From positions 1 through 64,000 of the forward strand of contig NZ_JNZD01000021.1 of assembly GCF_000725495.1 (NCBI RefSeq): a DNA stretch of 64,000 bases. Reading direction: 5' to 3'. The position numbers and the translations under genes are program-made. The number at the start of each line of letters is the position of its first letter. Position 1 is the stretch's first letter. The notes beneath the pieces are model-generated. The model was not told the DNA's origin, ran no database searches, and saw only the letters and a list, made by a program, of their open reading frames with translations. Shown piece by piece: positions 60,958 through 64,000 of this stretch. This DNA comes from Streptomyces aureus (GTDB lineage: Bacteria; Actinomycetota; Actinomycetes; Streptomycetales; Streptomycetaceae).

Positions 60958-63900
60958 TCAGTACTCCACGTTCTGCGAGCGGCGGCGGACGACCGTGACC
61001 TCGTCGCGCTGGTTGCCGGTGGGGCCGTAGTAGTTGAAGGCGTAGGTGAACTGGGCGTAGCCGCCCGCCAGATGGGTCGGCTTGATCAGCAGTCGGGTCA
61101 GCGAGTTGTGGATGCCGCCCCGCTTGCCGCTGACCTCGGTCTTCGGCACGTTCACGTTGCGGTCCTGGGCGTGGTACATGTACACCGTGCCCTCGGGCAT
61201 CCGGTGGCTGACCACGGCGCGGGCGGCGACGACACCGTTGCGGTTGTACGCCTCGATCCACTCGTTGTCCTTGACGCCGATTTTCTCGGCGTCGGCGGTG
61301 GACATCCAGATGACCGGGCCGCCCCGGGACAGCGCCAGCATGTGCGCGTTGTCCTGGTAGTTGGAGTGGATCGACCACTTCGAGTGCGGGGTCAGATAGC
61401 GGACGGTGACCTCCGCCCGGCCCCGCTCGTGCAGCCGGTCGTCCCCGTAGTGCCGGGGCGTGTTCAACGGCGGCCTGTAGGCGGGCAGTTGCTCGCCGAA
61501 CTCGGCCATCCAGTCGTGCTGCACGAAGAAGTGCTGCCGGCCGGTGAGGGTGTGCCAGGGCTTCTTGTGCTCGGTGTTGATGACGAACGCCGAGTAGCGG
61601 CGCCCGCCGGTCTCGCTGCCCGACCACTCGTACGACGTCATCACCGAGCGGGGCTGGGTGCGGGTGTCGGCGAACGTGATCCGCTCGCCCTCCCGTTCGG
61701 CGGCGAGCTCCACGAGCCCCTTGCTGCCGGTGCGCCGTTCCAGTTCGCGGAAGCCCTCGGTGGCGAGGCGCCCGTTGGTGGTGCCGGACAGCGCGAGGAT
61801 CGCCTCGCACATGTCGGAGGCGGTGGCGAGCGACGGACGCCCGGCGGCCACGCCGTCCCGGACGGTCCCGCAGCGGTGGCGCAGTTCCTCGATCTCCCGG
61901 TCCGGGTGGACCGTCACGCCCTTGGTGGTGGTGCCCAGCGTGTCCAGGAGCGGACCGACGGCACGCATCTTCTGCGCCACCGCCGCGAAGTCCCGCTCGA
62001 TGACGACGAGTCTGGGCATGGTCCGTCCCGGGACCGGTTCGCACTCGCCGGCCTTCCAGTCCCGCACCACCCCGCCGGGCTGGGCGAGTTCGTCGGGGGT
62101 GTCGTGCAGCAGCGGCACCGCGAGGACGTCGGTGCGGGTGCCCAGGTGCTCGGCGGCCAGTTCGCTGAACCGGTCGGCGATGGTCAGGAACGTGTCGTAG
62201 TCGGTGCGGGCCTGCCAGGGTGGGGCGATGGCGGGGGTGAAGGCGTGGACGAAGGGGTGCATGTCCGTGCTGGACAGGTCGTCCTTCTCGTACCAGGTCG
62301 CGGCCGGCAGGACGACGTCGGAGAGCAGACTGGTCGAAGTCATCCGGAAGTCCATGGTGACCAGCAGGTCGAGCTTGCCCTCGGGGGCCTCCTCGCGCCA
62401 CACCACCTCCTGCGGCCGTGACTCGGGCGGGGTCTCCTCGGAGCGGACCGCCGCGTCCGTGCCCAGCAGATGGCGCAGGAAGTACTCGTTGCCCTTGCCG
62501 GAGGAGCCCAGCAGGTTGGCCCGCCAGACGGTCAGCACGCGGGGGAAGTTGGCCGGGTCGTCGGGGTCCTCGGCGGCGAACCGGAGCTTCCCGGACGTGA
62601 GTTCGTCCACGATGTGCTCGGAGACCGGGCGGCCGGCCGCGGCCGCCTCGTCGGCGAGGTCGAGGGGGTTGCGGTTGAAGCCGGGGTGGCCAGGGGTCCA
62701 GCCCATGCGGATCGCCTGCGCCAGACAGTCGGCGGTGGACTTCCCCGCGAAACGGCCCTCGCCCAGCGGCGACGCCAGCTCGTCGGGCCCGATGGCCTCG
62801 TAGCGCCACTGGTCGGAGTTGAGGTACCAGTACGAGGTGCCGGCCATGTGCCGGGTGGGCCGCTGCCAGTCGAACGCGAAGGACAGATGCTGCTGCCCGG
62901 TGACCGGGCGGACCTTCTCCTGGCCGACGTAGTGCGCCCAGCCGCCGCCGTTGACGCCCTGGCAGCCGGTCATGGTCGTCAGCGCCAGGAAGGCCCGGTA
63001 GATGGTGTCGGAGTGGAACCAGTGGTTGGTGCCCGCGCCCATCGCGATCATCGAACGGCCCTGCGTGCGCTCGGCGTTGCGGGCGAACTCCCGGGCGATC
63101 CGGGCCGCCTGCTCGGCCGGCACCGACGTGATCGTCTCCTGCCAGGCCGGGGTGTACGGCTGCGAGGCGTCCTCGTACGACGCGGGCCAGCTGCCGGGCA
63201 GGCCCGGCCGGGCCACGCCGTACTGGGCCAGCATCAGATCGAAGACCGTGGTCACCAGCCGCCCGCCGATCCGGCGGACCGGGACCCCGCGCACCATGGT
63301 GGAGCCGCCCTCGCCGACGCCCTCGTCGAACCGGGGCAGCGCGACCTCGACCGTGTCCTCGGCCCGCTCCAGCAGACTCAACTCGGGCACGACGTCGCCC
63401 AGTTCGAGGTTCCAGCGGCCCTCCCCGGTCTCACCCCAGCGGAAGCCGAGCGAGCCGTTCGGCACGACGGGCTCGCCGGTCGCGCTGTCCAGGAGCACGG
63501 TCTTGGATCCCGCGTTCTCCGCGCCGGCCTCCGCGCCCCCGAGGTCGGCGGCGGTCAGGAACCCGTCCGGGACGAGACCCAGTTCGTGCTCGCGCAGCGT
63601 CACCAGGAACGGGGCGTCCGTGAACGTCCTCAAGTACTGACGGAAATACGGCACTTCGCGGTCGACCAGGAACTCGCGCAGGATCACGTGGCCTATCGCC
63701 ATGGCCAGCGCCCCGTCCGTTCCCGGGTGCGGGGAGAGCCATTCGTCGGCGTGCTTGACGTTGTCGGCGTAGTCGGGGCTGACCGCGACGACCTTCGTGC
63801 CGTTGTAGCGCGTCTCGGTCAGGAAGTGCGCGTCGGGCGTGCGGGTGACGGGGATGTTGGAGCCCCACATCACCAGATAGCCGGCGTTCCACCAGTCGGC

Positions 63901-64000
63901 CGCCTCGGGGACGTCGGTCTGGTCGCCGAACACCTGCGGGGAGGCGACCGGCAGGTCGGCGTACCAGTCGTAGAACGACAGCAGCGTCCCGCCGATCAGC
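60958..64000 (-). CDS. narG: Respiratory nitrate reductase alpha subunit (5' end outside window)
   Basis: The last 1014 or so residues of an approximately 1230-residue molybdenum enzyme, open to the window edge. The DNA at 63999-63961 reads LIGGTLLSFYDWY and continues into EQTDVPE-like (DQTDVPEAADWWNAGYLVMWGSN), a NarG signature, so no start codon lies inside the window. Other NarG markers include IPVTRTPDAHFLTETRYNG and ATWYEKDDLSSTDMHPFVH. It reduces nitrate to nitrite on the cytoplasmic side with NarHI. First gene of narGHJI-VKOR. The 4Fe-4S and Asp molybdenum ligand regions should lie upstream of 64000. Confidence 0.95.
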   Translation of the reverse strand, partial: LIGGTLLSFYDWYADLPVASPQVFGDQTDVPEAADWWNAGYLVMWGSNIPVTRTPDAHFLTETRYNGTKVVAVSPDYADNVKHADEWLSPHPGTDGALAMAIGHVILREFLVDREVPYFRQYLRTFTDAPFLVTLREHELGLVPDGFLTAADLGGAEAGAENAGSKTVLLDSATGEPVVPNGSLGFRWGETGEGRWNLELGDVVPELSLLERAEDTVEVALPRFDEGVGEGGSTMVRGVPVRRIGGRLVTTVFDLMLAQYGVARPGLPGSWPASYEDASQPYTPAWQETITSVPAEQAARIAREFARNAERTQGRSMIAMGAGTNHWFHSDTIYRAFLALTTMTGCQGVNGGGWAHYVGQEKVRPVTGQQHLSFAFDWQRPTRHMAGTSYWYLNSDQWRYEAIGPDELASPLGEGRFAGKSTADCLAQAIRMGWTPGHPGFNRNPLDLADEAAAAGRPVSEHIVDELTSGKLRFAAEDPDDPANFPRVLTVWRANLLGSSGKGNEYFLRHLLGTDAAVRSEETPPESRPQEVVWREEAPEGKLDLLVTMDFRMTSTSLLSDVVLPAATWYEKDDLSSTDMHPFVHAFTPAIAPPWQARTDYDTFLTIADRFSELAAEHLGTRTDVLAVPLLHDTPDELAQPGGVVRDWKAGECEPVPGRTMPRLVVIERDFAAVAQKMRAVGPLLDTLGTTTKGVTVHPDREIEELRHRCGTVRDGVAAGRPSLATASDMCEAILALSGTTNGRLATEGFRELERRTGSKGLVELAAEREGERITFADTRTQPRSVMTSYEWSGSETGGRRYSAFVINTEHKKPWHTLTGRQHFFVQHDWMAEFGEQLPAYRPPLNTPRHYGDDRLHERGRAEVTVRYLTPHSKWSIHSNYQDNAHMLALSRGGPVIWMSTADAEKIGVKDNEWIEAYNRNGVVAARAVVSHRMPEGTVYMYHAQDRNVNVPKTEVSGKRGGIHNSLTRLLIKPTHLAGGYAQFTYAFNYYGPTGNQRDEVTVVRRRSQNVEY

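Noticed and set aside
1..64000. tRNA genes, rRNA genes and insertion sequences
   Set aside because: No cloverleaf T-loop sequences, rRNA segments or transposase motifs were seen when reading both strands by eye; a tRNAscan or ISfinder search would be decisive.

Overview
The window is high-GC actinobacterial DNA. Codon third positions are almost all G or C, GTG and TTG starts are common, and ATGA or GTGA stop-start overlaps are frequent. The gene content fits the genus Streptomyces: an AfsA-family enzyme, an SrsABC-like phenolic-lipid locus, a LacI/TetR/MFS-rich chromosome style, and an assimilatory nitrate reductase fused to a flavoprotein. No rRNA, tRNA, insertion sequence, prophage or CRISPR array was found. 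The species cannot be named from this sequence alone.

Layout. 0-8.3 kb: B12-linked propionate/valine metabolism, with a 3-hydroxyisobutyryl-CoA hydrolase, a cobalamin riboswitch in front of cbtB-cbtA (cobalt uptake), and the coupled operon mutA-mutB-meaB. 8.3-16 kb: Nudix hydrolase, a 1383-residue nitrate reductase/flavoprotein fusion, a membrane-anchored protein of unknown function, and a cold-shock protein with a structured leader. 16-21 kb: a secreted lamin-tail protein, then a UbiA prenyltransferase divergent from a type III PKS / ICMT-like methyltransferase / FAD hydroxylase operon (phenolic-lipid type). 21-25 kb: small envelope or stress proteins (Holin-X-like, DUF3618, DUF6328-like) and an internally deleted F420-oxidoreductase relic. 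25-30 kb: methyltransferase, MFS pump, an alpha/beta hydrolase with an altered nucleophile, and an L,D-transpeptidase. 30-35 kb: a lipid-linked group made of a DAG-kinase-like enzyme, an alkyl-DHAP-synthase-like flavoenzyme, a TetR regulator and GlpD. 35-40.5 kb: three membrane proteins and a frameshifted GH54 arabinofuranosidase.

40.97-50.25 kb is the most unusual part. It is a seven-gene one-direction operon: PEP-synthase-like phosphotransferase, nucleotidyltransferase-fold protein, extended SDR reductase, NDK-like protein, AfsA-family protein, UbiA-like prenyltransferase and nitroreductase. I do not recognise this combination. It looks like a biosynthetic system for a small signal or lipid built with phosphorylated intermediates. 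50.3-55 kb: DUF4142 protein, then a TetR-MFS-PLP decarboxylase operon with a perfect 14-bp palindrome in front and a 29-bp-stem terminator behind. 55-57 kb: two small proteins and a secreted protein. 57-64 kb: respiratory nitrate reductase narGHJI (narG cut by the window end) with a VKOR-family gene translationally coupled to narI.

Many intergenic gaps hold short tandem repeats (7, 13, 15, 21, 31, 66 and 81 bp periods). They do not encode recognisable proteins.
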